A program made the translations under genes and the position numbers. Shown here one piece after another: positions 21,293-32,600 of a stretch of DNA of 64,000 nt. The notes beneath the pieces were generated by a model, which was given only the letters and a program-made list of their open reading frames with translations, did not search any database and was not told the DNA's origin. Position 1 is the stretch's first letter; every line of letters starts with the position of its first letter. The stretch is from Macrostomum hystrix (lineage: Eukaryota > Platyhelminthes > Macrostomidae), in NCBI GenBank assembly GCA_950097015.1, contig CATNEN010000038.1:10259501-10323500 (forward strand), read 5' to 3'.

Positions 21293-21971
21293 CAGGGGTC
21301 GGCAAACTCCGGCCCGCGGGCCAGATGCGGCCCTCGAAGCTCCCAAATCCGGCCCGTTGCCCCTTCTGACATCTAAAGTGTCCTGTCTCATCTCTCCTGT
21401 TTCTCAACACTCCCGTGTCTAATCTCTCCCGTGTCTCATCTCTCCCGTGTCTCATCTCTCCCGTGTCTCATCTCTCCCGTGTCTCATCTCTCCCGTGTCT
21501 CATCTCTCCCGTGTCTCATCTCTCTCCCGTGTCTCATCTCTCTCCCGTGTCTAATCTCTCCCGTGTCTCATCTCTCCCGTGTTTAATCTCTCCCGTGTCT
21601 CATCTCTCCCGTGTCTCATCTCTCCCGTGTCTAATCTCTCTCGTGACTAATCTCTCCTGTTTCTCATCACTCCCGTGTCTAATCTCTCCCGTGTCTCATC
21701 TCTCCCGTGTCTCATCTCTCCCGTGTCTAATCTCTCCCGTGTCTCATCTCTCCTGTGTCTAATCTCTCGCGTGTCTCATCTCTCCTGTGTCTCATCTCTC
21801 TTGTGTCTAATCACTCGCGTGTCTCATCTCTCCCATGTCTCATCTCTCCCGTGTCTCATCTCTCCCGTGTCTCATCTCTCCCCTATCTCATATTTATACA
21901 GTCAATGCGGCCCGCTGTCGTCTTTTAGGTTCTCTCTTTGGCCCGCCAGCAAATAAGTTTGCCTACCCCTG
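21293..21971. mobile_element. hAT-type non-autonomous element (MITE), 679 bp, with 8-bp TSD
   Basis: Left end CAGGGGTCGGCAAACT and right end AGTTTGCCTACCCCTG are inverted repeats matching at 15 of 16 positions. The element is flanked by perfect 8-bp copies ATTTAGAG (21285-21292 and 21972-21979), the target duplication size of hAT transposons. Subterminal CGGCCCGCGGGCC and TTTGGCCCGCC are typical of this MITE type. There is no transposase. Nearly all of the interior is a tandem array of about 16 bp. Confidence 0.92.
21385..21890. repeat. About 16-bp minisatellite inside the hAT MITE
   Basis: About 31 copies of CTCTCCCGTGTCTCAT or its TCTAAT variant make up most of the MITE interior. The unit differs from the element's terminal sequences. 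Confidence 0.94.
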
Positions 21972-21984
21972 ATTTAGAGTTAGT

Positions 21985-23211
21985 TTAGCCATCCAGTGAG
22001 TGTCTCAGAACAACCATCGGCACAACATTTTGTTGGCCGTTCTGGCGACCGTTTAACTGCTGCTGCTGCCTTCGCCTTCGAGTCTGACGCTGGCGTCGAC
22101 GACGTCCGGCTTGAGTGCGACGCAGCACCGCCGTACGGAATGTGCGGCTAGCGTACATGTAGATGAAGAAGTTGCAGGTGGAGTCCAGGTTCACGCACAG
22201 GTTGCTCAGCTCTAGGGCGTAGGCCATGAAGGTGTCCCAGAACTGGCTGTGCTCCGGCAGCTGGGTGCCCAGCAGCACCACCAGGAAGGAGGGCGACTCC
22301 AGACAGACGAAGGCGGCTAGAAGGGCTCGGACCATCCGCGTGGCCTTGCAGCAGTAGCGCGAGGCGCTGCCTGCCTGACGACGCAGAGCCAGCGTCATGG
22401 CAACGGAGGCCACAGCAACCAGACAGACCGGCAGAACGGCCTGCGCCACTAGGGAGGCCAGCCAAAACTCGGCATAGCTGGGAAACGGCTGCCGATGCAG
22501 CTTGGCCACAATCTGGTTGCTAGCCGGGCAGTAGGCGAAGGCTTCCTGGAACATCTTGGGCAGCGCGAAAGCCAGGCCGACTGCGAGCATGCCGGCGTGC
22601 GCCATCAGGATCTGACGCCGGCCACCGGCGCAGAAGCAGCGGCAAATGCGGCGACAGAAGCTGCCGCAGTGGGCTCCTCTGGAGCCGAACCTGCCACTAT
22701 TTCCACTGCTGTCTTCGTCGCTGATGACACCCAGACCGGATGAGCGAGCGAACGGTCTCAGGACGACCTGGCAGCGGGCCAGGGCGATGGCCACAACGCA
22801 CCAGTTGCGGGTTAGCAGGAAGGCGTTGGCCGTCAGCCAGGCGATGGACAGGAAGGTGACGAGACTGCGCGCCGACTCAGACGACGAGTAGCTGACGCGT
22901 GTTCGAAGCACCTCAGTGCAAAGGCGAACAAGTTCAACGCTCGTCATCCCGGAGATGGCGAAAATCTCTGCGGTGCTGAGGAGCAGCAGCAGCAGGCGCA
23001 CTGTGGCGTCCCGATGCCGGTGTCGCAGGAATACAAGCAGGCTGATGCTGTTCAACGCAAGGTTGACCAGGCCGACCATCACGAAGATGGCTTTCAAAGC
23101 GATTCTCGGACTGACAATGCCCTCGACTGCGCCATCCTTGCTGACCACATAGGGCAGCGTGTCGTTCTCAGAAATCGAACAGTTGTCCTTCAGTAGCACA
23201 AGTTCGAACAT
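21985..23211 (-). CDS. Rhodopsin-like (class A) G protein-coupled receptor, single exon, 408 aa
   Basis: A plasma-membrane receptor expected to signal through heterotrimeric G proteins; the ligand cannot be told. Seven hydrophobic segments are visible at about residues 38-62, 72-95, 115-143, 201-223, 247-276, 292-316 and 326-353. The N-terminus has two N-glycosylation motifs (NCS at 10, NDT at 16). Asn54 fits the conserved TM1 Asn. Family motifs are diverged: DRY is ARC (145-147), NPxxY is replaced by DSTCNFFIY (343-351), and TM6 has SP rather than CWxP. Intracellular loop 2 is unusually long (about 50 residues) and Cys/Gly-rich. Cys98 and Cys228 could form the extracellular disulfide. The tail is polybasic, then Gln-rich. 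The pattern recalls invertebrate peptide receptors of the FMRFamide-receptor type, which is inference. The stop lies 5 bp from the MITE target duplication. Confidence 0.85.
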   Translation of the reverse strand: MFELVLLKDNCSISENDTLPYVVSKDGAVEGIVSPRIALKAIFVMVGLVNLALNSISLLVFLRHRHRDATVRLLLLLLSTAEIFAISGMTSVELVRLCTEVLRTRVSYSSSESARSLVTFLSIAWLTANAFLLTRNWCVVAIALARCQVVLRPFARSSGLGVISDEDSSGNSGRFGSRGAHCGSFCRRICRCFCAGGRRQILMAHAGMLAVGLAFALPKMFQEAFAYCPASNQIVAKLHRQPFPSYAEFWLASLVAQAVLPVCLVAVASVAMTLALRRQAGSASRYCCKATRMVRALLAAFVCLESPSFLVVLLGTQLPEHSQFWDTFMAYALELSNLCVNLDSTCNFFIYMYASRTFRTAVLRRTQAGRRRRQRQTRRRRQQQQLNGRQNGQQNVVPMVVLRHSLDG

Positions 23212-24170
23212 TTCTAGACTGGCAACAATTAAATTGATTGCTATGCAGTGTAAGCTCTGTCCTGCTCTGGTGGCTCAGGCGGGTGGAAAGAAGCAGGATG
23301 AGATAGGATTGAGTACGAGGGAGAGGAATTGAGAAAATATTTACGAGTACTGGAGGCTGCACCGCAAGTTGAGCAGGTTTGGGCGACTTAAAGGGAAGGC
23401 CTGATTGGACGGAAGCCTTGCCAGGATGATTTCGACTAATCCAGTCCTTTTAGCAGCCCTGCAAAACTGTGTAGAGATTGGCTGGGAATTAGGCGAATTA
23501 CTGCAATATACATGTTGGGAGAGAGTGTGACTTCAGTTTGAACCTTTGAAACTCACACTTAATCACGTCGCCATCTGTGCAAATCCTGGAATAGCTGAGG
23601 ACTAGAACAGTTAAGGCTGGGGAGCAGCTAGGTTTGTTAGCTATCAGATAGAATACCCTGTTCCCATAGGAATGTGCATACTGAGCAATCACTGTATGCA
23701 TCACTGCAGCAGATTATTGATCCTAATGAGCTATACTCAACGCATTTAGCACCTGCTCTCTTAATACCTCTCAATGTATTAACAGATGCACTCGGGCTGT
23801 AGGACTGTACGTGACTGAGCCCAGAGTAAAATAGAGCCGTGAGTAGCTCATTAGAATCTGGCTTGAGCCGCTGGGTCATTCGGCATAACAGTGAAGTTAA
23901 TTACAATCGTACGTGGCACTATTTCATTTCAATTTGTTTTAGAAAAGTCGTAAGGACGCTAACTCGGTGTAGGATTAAAAATCTGATAGACAAATCTGAT
24001 CTGGCAAATACATTTTGTATCAGCATCCTAGATAATTAGAGAGTAGTATATTTCTATTTATAATCTCGCACATTTCTTGAAGGAATCAACCACTACCACG
24101 TTTCTCCAAAGCCCCACAGGCTTTAAGAGCGATACACTTTTGCAATATCTCTAATACTACTATTATATTT
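23212..24170. other. 5' flank of the GPCR gene
   Basis: Unique sequence upstream of the receptor start. It should contain the promoter, but no clear TATA box, exon or mobile element is seen; short open frames here are not gene-like. Confidence 0.35.
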
Positions 24171-24174
24171 GCAG

Positions 24175-25335
24175 GAGGACCTGGACATTGGAGTGCAGAC
24201 ACTAAAAGACCTGGACATTGGAGTGCAGACGATGAAGGACCAGAAGATTGGAGTGCAGACGATGAAGGACCTGGAGATTAGAGTGCAGACACTGAAGGAC
24301 AGACAGACTTAAGTGCAGACACTGGAGGACAGACAGACTGACTGTGAGTGCAGAAACTGAAGGACAGACAAACTGACTGTGAGTGCAGACACTGAAGGAC
24401 AGACAGACTGACTGTGAGTGCAGACACTGAAGGACAGACAGACTGACTGTGAGTGCAGACACTGAAGGACAGACAGACTGACTGTGAGTGCAGACACTGA
24501 AGGACAGACAGAGAGACTGTGAGTGCAGACACTGAAGGACAGACAGAGAGACTGTGAGTGCAGAAACTGAAGGACAGACAGACTGACTGTGAGTGCAGAC
24601 ACTGAAGGACCTGGACATTGGAGCGCAGACACTGAAGGACCAGAAGATTGGAGTGCAGACGATGAAGGACCTGGAGATTAGAGTGCAGACACTGAAGGAC
24701 AGACAGACAGACGTGAGTGCAGACACTGAAGGACAGACAGACTGACTGTGAGTGCAGATACTGAAGGACAGACAGACTGACTGAGTGCGGATACTGAAGG
24801 ACAGACAGACTGACTGTGAGCGCAGACACTGAAGGACCCGCAGACAGACTGTGAGTGCAGACACTGAAGGACCAGAAGATTGGAGTGCAGACGATGAAGG
24901 ACCTGGAGATTAGAGTGCAGGCACTGAAGGACAGACAGACAGACGTGAGTGCAGACACTGAAGGACAGACAGACTGACTGTGAGCGCAGACACTGAAGGA
25001 CCCGCAGACAGACTGTGAGTGCAGACACTGAAGGACCAGAAGATTGGAGTGCAGACGATGAAGGACCTGGAGATTAGAGTGCAGACACTGAAGGACAGAC
25101 AGACAGACGTGAGTGCAGACACTGAAGGACAGACAGACTGACTGTGAGTGCAGATACTGAAGGACAGACAGACTGACTGAGTGCGGATACTGAAGGACAG
25201 ACAGACTGACTGTGAGCGCAGACACTGAAGGACCCGCAGACAGACTGTGAGTGCAGACACTGAAGGACCAGAAGATTGGAGTGCAGACGATGAAGGACCT
25301 GGAGATTAGAGTGCAGGCACTGAAGGACGCACATT
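24175..25335. repeat. Complex minisatellite with 396-bp higher-order period
   Basis: Units built around GTGCAGACACTGAAGGAC joined to variable linkers (CTGGAGATTAGA, CAGAAGATTGGA, AGACAGACTGACTGTGA). The CAGAAGATTGGAGTG linker falls at 24641, 24873, 25037 and 25269, so the pattern recurs every 396 bp. The core is shared with the 27115-27720 array. Cys/Ser-rich frames on the minus strand are by-products. Confidence 0.94.
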
Positions 25336-25344
25336 CAAATACTG

Positions 25345-25520
25345 CACACGCTCTCACTGTGTCATGGGAGGTTGGCCCCCACGAGCCGAAAATTGTATGA
25401 CAAGCTTCGAAGACCTCTCCACGGCTGTACTCTAAAGTAACGTGGCCTCGCCGCGAAATCGAACTGTAGGGATCTTGGTGCGAGAAGCAAGCGCGTTAAC
25501 CGCTGTGCCACTCGCACTCG
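25345..25520 (-). mobile_element. tRNA-derived SINE, copy 1
   Basis: Minus strand shows an A-box-like TGGCACAGCGGTTAACGC, then a B-box-like AGTTCGATTTC about 30 bp later, the internal RNA polymerase III promoter of a tRNA-like head. The body then reads GGGGGCCAACCTCCCATGAC, matching copy 2 (GAGGGCCAACTTCCAATGCA). Two copies with the same head and body establish a dispersed family. The truncated tail merges into the adjacent minisatellite. Confidence 0.75.
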
Positions 25521-26344
25521 AAAAGTAATAAGGCATAAATCAAAATATTCATTTTAGCGATTGCTTCTTTAGTTCAAGATATCAGTTTAAGCAAAGCTGA
25601 ACTGTGTTTTTAAAGATCCATCTTACCAGGCAGTCACGAGCATCAAAGAGAAGAGGAAAGGGGAGGCGGAGAGCATAGTTTAGTGTGACGCACGAGCATC
25701 ATCCGTACAAAGGATTAAGCAGCTGCATCCGAAAATCAGAAGTAGGCTGCGGTATCTTTGCATAGGATGGAGCCTTTTCAAAAGGCGCATGAGCCAATTC
25801 AATGAAGGCTTGCCATTAAGAGCGCCACTAAAGTGGTCGTGGACTTTTACTCTTTGCATAGAAAAGAAGAGCTGGTTTAGTATAGTGGATGAAAAAAGTG
25901 CACAGAAATTGAAGTGTGGCGAATCTTGCACAAGCAAGGATAAAGTGGCCCCAGGGCAGTGTGCTGGTCGAGCAATCCTGCGGTTTGAGTAGCGCATCGT
26001 GATATTGTGGCTGGTGGACGAAATGCACTGGACTTTGACTCGTGAACACTGCTGCGAGTATTGAGTACACATAGCACCTGGGCGTTTCAATAGCTGCACC
26101 AAATTGTAGCTGTGGGAAATACCTATGAGCCTTTTGAGGGCGGCAATTGGGAACGGACGTGACGTCACTCTCGAATCGCGGCTGCACAAGCACATGCTGC
26201 AGTCTAAATTGTTCTCTGTAAATGTTTTAGTCCAGAGGTGTGAAGGCAGGCAAAAGTCACATGTTTTCACACGTGGCGGTCTTAAATTAATGTTTAATGT
26301 TTAACTTAAATTACAATGGGTGCTCAAATTAAACGCAAGTTGTT
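25521..26344. other. Spacer with an unassigned 196-codon open frame
   Basis: Between the SINE and the 87-bp array lies non-repetitive sequence. A minus-strand open frame at 25680-26270 (196 codons) shows no recognisable domain, its composition is not clearly coding, and it overlaps shorter frames on both strands. I do not call it a gene. Confidence 0.3.
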
Positions 26345-26668
26345 TTAAATAACTTGAACGCAGCTTCTATCGAAAATGCCATAGACAATAAGCGATGCCA
26401 ATGAGAAAGACCCGGGTTTTCGTATTCTTTATTTGAATTTACGCTCGTAGCTTTCGTCGAAAATGCCATAGACAATAAGCGATGTCAGTGAGAAAGACTC
26501 GGGTTTTCGTATTCTTTATTTGAACTTACGCTCGTAGCTTTCGTCGAAAATGCCATAGACAATAAGCGATGTCAATGAGAAAGACTCGGGTTTTCGTATT
26601 CTTTATTTGAACTTACGCTCGTAGCTTTCGTCGAAAATGCCATAGACAATAAGCGATGTCAGTGAGAA
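26345..26668. repeat. 87-bp tandem repeat, about 3.5 copies
   Basis: Units of 87 bp containing AAAATGCCATAGACAATAAG and CGGGTTTTCGTATTCTTTAT. Copies are more than about 95% identical in the middle. Confidence 0.9.
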
Positions 26669-27114
26669 CAAATTTTGTGTTCTAGAATAGAAAGCAGTTT
26701 TTTTCTAACTGAGAATATAAAACGCAATATATATAGCTCGTATATGAGAGATATGAAGTTCAGAGTTCGGAGTGGGTTCTTGGGTACCACGAGATGCCCA
26801 GCAAAAATTTGGCTTGTTAATAATTAAAAACAAAGAGATCTGTGACACAAATGTAATTGGGCTGTGTGCTATCAGAAGGTATTATAAATTCACTCGATGA
26901 AATTTTCACAAACTTGTGAAGGTCGACACTGATGCTGAGAAATGTGTTTAAGAAAATCGAAAATGACTGCATTTCGTCCCAGTTAATCAGCTAAAAGAAT
27001 TGCAACAAGAAGTGAAGCACGTCGCACGCTCGGTCGAAACAAGTTGCAAAGTTAAGAAACAAGGCCATATTAATCTGAGATCATGTGATAAGGCCACTGT
27101 AGGATATGTAGATT
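26669..27114. other. Spacer, no gene seen
   Basis: AT-rich unique sequence between two arrays; nothing recognised. Confidence 0.4.
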
Positions 27115-27720
27115 AGATTGCAGACACTGAAGGACCCGGAGATTGGAGTGCAGACACTGAAGGACCCGGAGATTGGAGTGCAGACACTGAAGGACCCGGA
27201 GATTGGAGTGCAGACACTGAAGGACCCGGAGATTGGAGTGCAGACACTGAAGGACCCGGAGATTGGAGTGCAGACACTGAAGGACCCGGAGATTGGAGTG
27301 CAGACACTGAAGGACCCGGAGATTGGAGTGCAGACACTGAAGGACCCGGAGATTGGAGTGCAGACACTGAAGGACCCGGAGATTGGAGTGCAGACACTGA
27401 AGGACCCGGAGATTGGAGTGCAGACACTGAAGGACCCGGAGATTGGAGTGCAGACACTGAAGGACCCGGAGATTGGAGTGCAGACACTGAAGGACCCGGA
27501 GATTGGAGTGCAGACACTGAAGGACCCGGAGATTAGAGTGCAGACACTGAAGGACCTGGAGATTGGAGTGCTGACACTGAAGGACACGCAGACAGACTGT
27601 GACTGCAGACACTGAAGGACACGCAGACAGACTGTGAGTGCAGACACTAATGGACACGCAGACAGACTGTGAGTGCAGACACTGAAGGACAGACAGACAG
27701 ACTGTGAGTGCAGACACTAT
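27115..27720. repeat. 30-bp minisatellite, highly uniform
   Basis: Core CAGACACTGAAGGACCCGGA then GATTGGAGTG. About 13 consecutive units (27119-27508) look identical; the last 200 bp carry variants with ACACGCAGACAGACTGTGA. The uniformity implies very recent amplification. It belongs to the same family as 24175-25335. Confidence 0.96.
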
Positions 27721-28930
27721 AGATTGTTGCTTTTGCCAGTTGTTTATCCCTACCAGAGACAAAAAGTGCTTGCCTAGCTTTTCTGTGACGAATGGTAAGC
27801 GACGTGGACTGGAACCATAGCAACTGTTAGAAACAAAGACAGACAAGTTGCAGAATTCGCTTTAATGAACCAAAGCGTCACGAAATTTTTAGAAAATTGC
27901 ATCGCAAAATCTCGCTGCTTAGTAACTGGAACGGTTTCAACTCCGGCAGTTGCGCGTTTTTGCCACACTGTCCCTTAGGCTTAGATACTGAAATCCAGAA
28001 ATAGAATCAAGTTCTGGCAGTATTAATTTGGTTAATAAAGCACCGCTGTGTTGACAAGCTTGCCTCAATTTTTTTTGTTAAAATCACTAACACAAGAAAA
28101 TCAACGCAAATAAACAAAATGAATTTTAGTTGAATTTATTATTAAAACAAATGAGAAAACTGAGCAAACTTTAGCGAGAGATAAAGAAAATGGAATACTT
28201 CTGTCCACTGAGCAAGGCTAACTTGGAGATAACAAAAAACTTGCTCTGAAATCTACTCTATTCGGCCGTTTCTTTCAATCAGAAAGATTAGACTGGTATC
28301 GACCATCATATCGACCAACAATGGCCAAAACAACTCACAGAATCACAAAACATCTGGTATTCGGGATATTTCGTTAGTTTCCTTTAGCGGATTCCGTAAT
28401 TGAGAAACTGCCGAAATGATCAGATAACAATAAGAATTAATTTTAATAAAAAAATATGCAAGTGGAATTTTACGGAAGACAATCAGGAATTGTAATATTA
28501 TTCTAATCTACGAATGATTAGCAACACGGAGTGGCGCGCACTTAAAAAATAGTACAAACGGAGCATCACAATGTATCATAGTTATTTATAGTTCATTCGG
28601 AAACAATTAGCCCGATAAAATGCTTGCCTGCGGTGGCTAAACCCTGGAAGCAACAGTTTTTCACCTAAAAATCGATAATATCAACAAAGGCGCAGCCAAT
28701 TAGAAAACAAAAGAGAGACTCATTTGAAGGAATTGGACGATGGAGAGTTGCTTTCGTCATGGCAATCTTTAACTTTAATAGATTTTCAACACCTTAGCGT
28801 GCTAACACAGCACGGCAATGGAAAATGAACATTTACAAATGAGCAGAAAGGATTTTAGGACGATATTTGTCCCTAACAATTGGTAGATTCAAGATCTGGG
28901 GAATCAGATTTGGAACTTTCTTTAAATAAA
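27721..28930. other. AT-rich spacer, no gene seen
   Basis: About 1.2 kb of unique AT-rich sequence. Short frames have no recognisable content and no element termini are seen. Confidence 0.4.
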
Positions 28931-29560
28931 TCAGATGAATAGGAATCTTCCAAAACCAATCACATGGAACAGGAATCTTCCCAAACCAATCACATGGAAC
29001 AGGAATCTTCCCAAACCAATCACAAGGAACAGGAATCTTTCCAAACATATCACATGGAACAGGAATCTTCCCAAAAAACCTGATGGATCAGGAATCTTCC
29101 GAAATAAATCTAATAGATCAGGAATCTTCCCAAACTTTTCACATGGATCAGGAATTTTCCAAAAATGATGGATCAGGAATCTTTCATATTAAATCTATGG
29201 ATCAGGAATCTTCCAAAAATGTTTGATCAGAAATCTTCTAAAAAAATCTGACGGATCAGGAATCTTCCCAAATAAATCTGACGGATCAGGAATCTTCCCA
29301 AATAAATCTGACGGATCAGGAATCTTCCCAAATAAATCTGACGGATCAGGAATCTTCCCAAATAAATCTGACGGATCAGGAATCTTCCCAAATAAATATG
29401 ATGGATCAGGAATCTTCCCAAATAAATCTGACGGATCAGGAATCTTCCCAAATAAATCTGACGGATTAGGAATCTTCCCAAATAAATCTGACGGATCAGG
29501 AATCTTCCCAAATAAATCTGACGGATTAGGAATCTTCCCAAATAAATCAGTACCCTCTGC
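28931..29560. repeat. 30-bp minisatellite, about 21 copies, two subfamilies
   Basis: Right part: GATCAGGAATCTTCCCAAAT plus AAATCTGACG. Left part: a diverged GAACAGGAATCTTCCCAAAC plus CAATCACATG. It lies 3' of the last exon of the minus-strand gene that ends at 29624. Confidence 0.95.
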
Positions 29561-29623
29561 ACCCATGGCACCCTTACCCAATGGGCAGCAAGGGGATCAG
29601 GCTTGTGAGTAGGCAATATTCTA

Positions 29624-32600
29624 CTATCTGATTTCGTATCCCAGTCCGAAATGCCCCAGCTGGGGTTGCAGCAGCTCCAGCTGAGCCTTGAGCTGGGCAA
29701 CTTCGCACCGCAGGCCGGCTAGCAGACCCGGGTAGGAGCCGCACAGCTCGCAGACATCGACGGTGACGCCGTCGCCTGAGCAGTCGCCCTCGCCGTTATC
29801 CTCCTGGTTGGGCGTCGGCTCCTGCTCCGGCTGCTGATGTATTAGAAGCTGACGGCGAAGCCGCAGCAGCATCAGCTTGATGCCGGAAACTTCGTGCCAC
29901 AATTGGCGAACATCTAGCATCGGCGAATGCGGCCCGGCGACTGCTGCCGGCATGGCAACCGTTGCCACGGGTGAGGAAGCAGAGCGGTGCCGCTCCCAAA
30001 GGCGGGGAGGCGGTGGCGGCGGCTGATCGTTGCAGTCAGAGTCTGCGCCTGCGCTGTTGTCGCTGAAAGGGAGTCGGTGGCAGAGCGGTTAACGCGTTTG
30101 CCTCTCGCACCAAGGTCCCTGAGCTCGATTCCGTGGCAAGGTCACAATATTTTGGGGCGCAGGCGTGGATAGAAGGCTTGGAGGCTTGGAGGCAATTTAC
30201 GCCCTTGAGGGCCAACTTCCAATGCACAGTGAAGTGTACACTGCCTGACGATGAGAAGTCAGGGCGGATGCACACACCTGTGTGATTACTATGGAGATAA
30301 AAAAATTTGGATTCTAGAAACAGTCTTTGGGGATATCTAAAGATGGGATTCTAGAAACAGTCTTTGGGGATAGCTATAGATGGGATTCTAGAAACAGTCT
30401 TTGGGGATAACTAGAGACGGGATTCTAGAAACAGTCTTTGGGGATAACTAGAGACGGGATACTAGAAACAGTCTTTGGGCATAACTAGAGATGGGATTCT
30501 AGAAACAGTCTTTGGGGATAACTAGAGATGGGATTCTAGAAACTGTCTTTGGGGATATCTAGAGATGGGATTATAGAAAGAGTCTTTGGGGATAACTAGA
30601 GATGGGATTCTAGAAACAGTCTTTGGGGATAACTAGAGATGGGATTCTAGAAACTGTCTTTGGGGATAACTAGAGATGGGATTCTAGAAACAGTCTTTGG
30701 GGATAACTAGAGATGGGATTCTAGAAACAGTCTTTGGGGATAACTAGAGATGGGATTCTAGAAACTGTCTTTGGGGATATCTAGAGATGGGATTCTAGAA
30801 ACAGTCTTTGGGGATAACTTGAGATGGGATTCTAGAAGCAGTCTTTGGGGATAACTAGAGATGGGATTATAGAAACAGTCTTTGGGGATAACTAGAGATG
30901 GGATTCTAGAAACAGTCTTTGGGGATAACTAGAGATGGGATTCTAGAAACTGTCTTTGGGGATAACTAGAGATGGGATTCTAGAAACAGTCTTTGGGGAT
31001 AACTAGAGATGGGATTCTAGAAACTGTCTTTGGGGATATCTAGAGATGGGATTCTAGAAACAGTCTTTGGGGATAACTTGAGATGGGATTCTAGAAGCAG
31101 TCTTTGGGGATAACTAGAGATGGGATTATAGAAACAGTCTTTGGGGATATCTATAGATGGGATTCTAGAAACAGTCTTTGGGGATATCTATAGATGGGAT
31201 TCTAGAAACAGTCTTTGGGGATATCTATAGATGGGATTCTAGAAACAGTCTTTGGGGATATCTAAAGATGGGATTCTAGAAACAGTCTTTGGGGATATCT
31301 AGAGATGGGATTCTAGAAACAGTCTTTGGGGATATCTACAGATGGGATTCTAGAAACAGTCTTCGGGGATAACTAGAGATGGGATTCTAGAATCAGTCTT
31401 ATGGGGATAACTAGAGATGGGATTCTAGAATCAGTCTTATAGGGATAACTAGAGATGGGATTCTAGAAAGTCTTTAGGGATAACTAAAGATGGGATTCTA
31501 GAAACAGTCTTTAGGGATAACCAGAGATGGGATTCTAGAAACAGTCTTCAGGGATAACCAGAGATGGGATTCTAGAAACAGTCTTCAGGGATAACGAGAG
31601 ATGGGATTCTAGAAAGTCTTTAGGGATAACTAGAGATGGGATTCTAGAATCAGTCTTCGGGGGATAATTAGAGATGGGATTCTAGAAACAGTCTTTGGGA
31701 ATAACTAAAGATGGGGTTATAGAAACAGTCTTTGGGAATAACTAGAGATGGGATTCTAGAAACAGTCTTTGGGAATAACTACAGATGGGGTTATAGAAAC
31801 AGTCTTTGAGAATAACTAGAGATGGGATTCTAGAAACAGTCTTTGGGAATAACTAGAGATGGGATTCTAGAAACAGTCTTTGGGGATAACTAAAGATGGG
31901 ATTATAGAAACAGTCTTTGGGAATAACTAGAGATGGGATTCTAGAAACAGTCTTTGGGAATAACTAGAGATGGGATTCTAGAAACAGTCTTTGGGGATAA
32001 CTAAAGATGGGATTATAGAAACAGTCTTTGGGAATAACTAGAGATGGGATTCTAGAAACAGTCTTTGGGAATAACTAGAGATGGGATTCTAGAAACAGTC
32101 TTTGGGAATAACTAGAGATGGGATTATAGAATCAGTCTTATAGGGATAACTAGAGATGGGATTCTAGAATCAGTCTTCGGGGGATAATTAGAGATGGGAT
32201 TCTAGAAACAGTCTTTGGGAATAACTAAAGATGGGGTTATAGAAACAGTCTTTGGGAATAACTAGAGATGGGATTCTAGAAACAGTCTTTGGGAATAACT
32301 ACAGATGGGGTTATAGAAACAGTCTTTGGGAATAACTAGAGATGGGATTCTAGAAACAGTCTTTGGGAATAACTACAGATGGGATTCTAGAAACAGTCTT
32401 CGGGGATAACTAGAGATGGGATTCTAGAATCAGTCTTATGGGGATAACTAGAGATGGGATTCTAGAATCAGTCTTATGGGGATAACTAGAGATGGGATTC
32501 TAGAATCAGTCTTATAGGGATAACTAGAGATGGGATTCTAGAATCAGTCTTATGGGGATAACTAGAGATGGGATTCTAGAATCAGTCTTATGGGGATAAC

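Noticed and set aside
24202-25357. Cys/Ser/Val-rich 359-codon minus-strand frame
   Set aside because: Translation of the complex minisatellite; equivalent frames exist in neighbouring phases and in the sister array.
25680-26270. 196-codon minus-strand open frame as a gene
   Set aside because: No recognisable domain, unlikely codon pattern, competing frames on the other strand, no supporting splice sites.
27070-27846. 258-codon minus-strand frame and 165-codon plus-strand frame
   Set aside because: Both translate the same 30-bp array.
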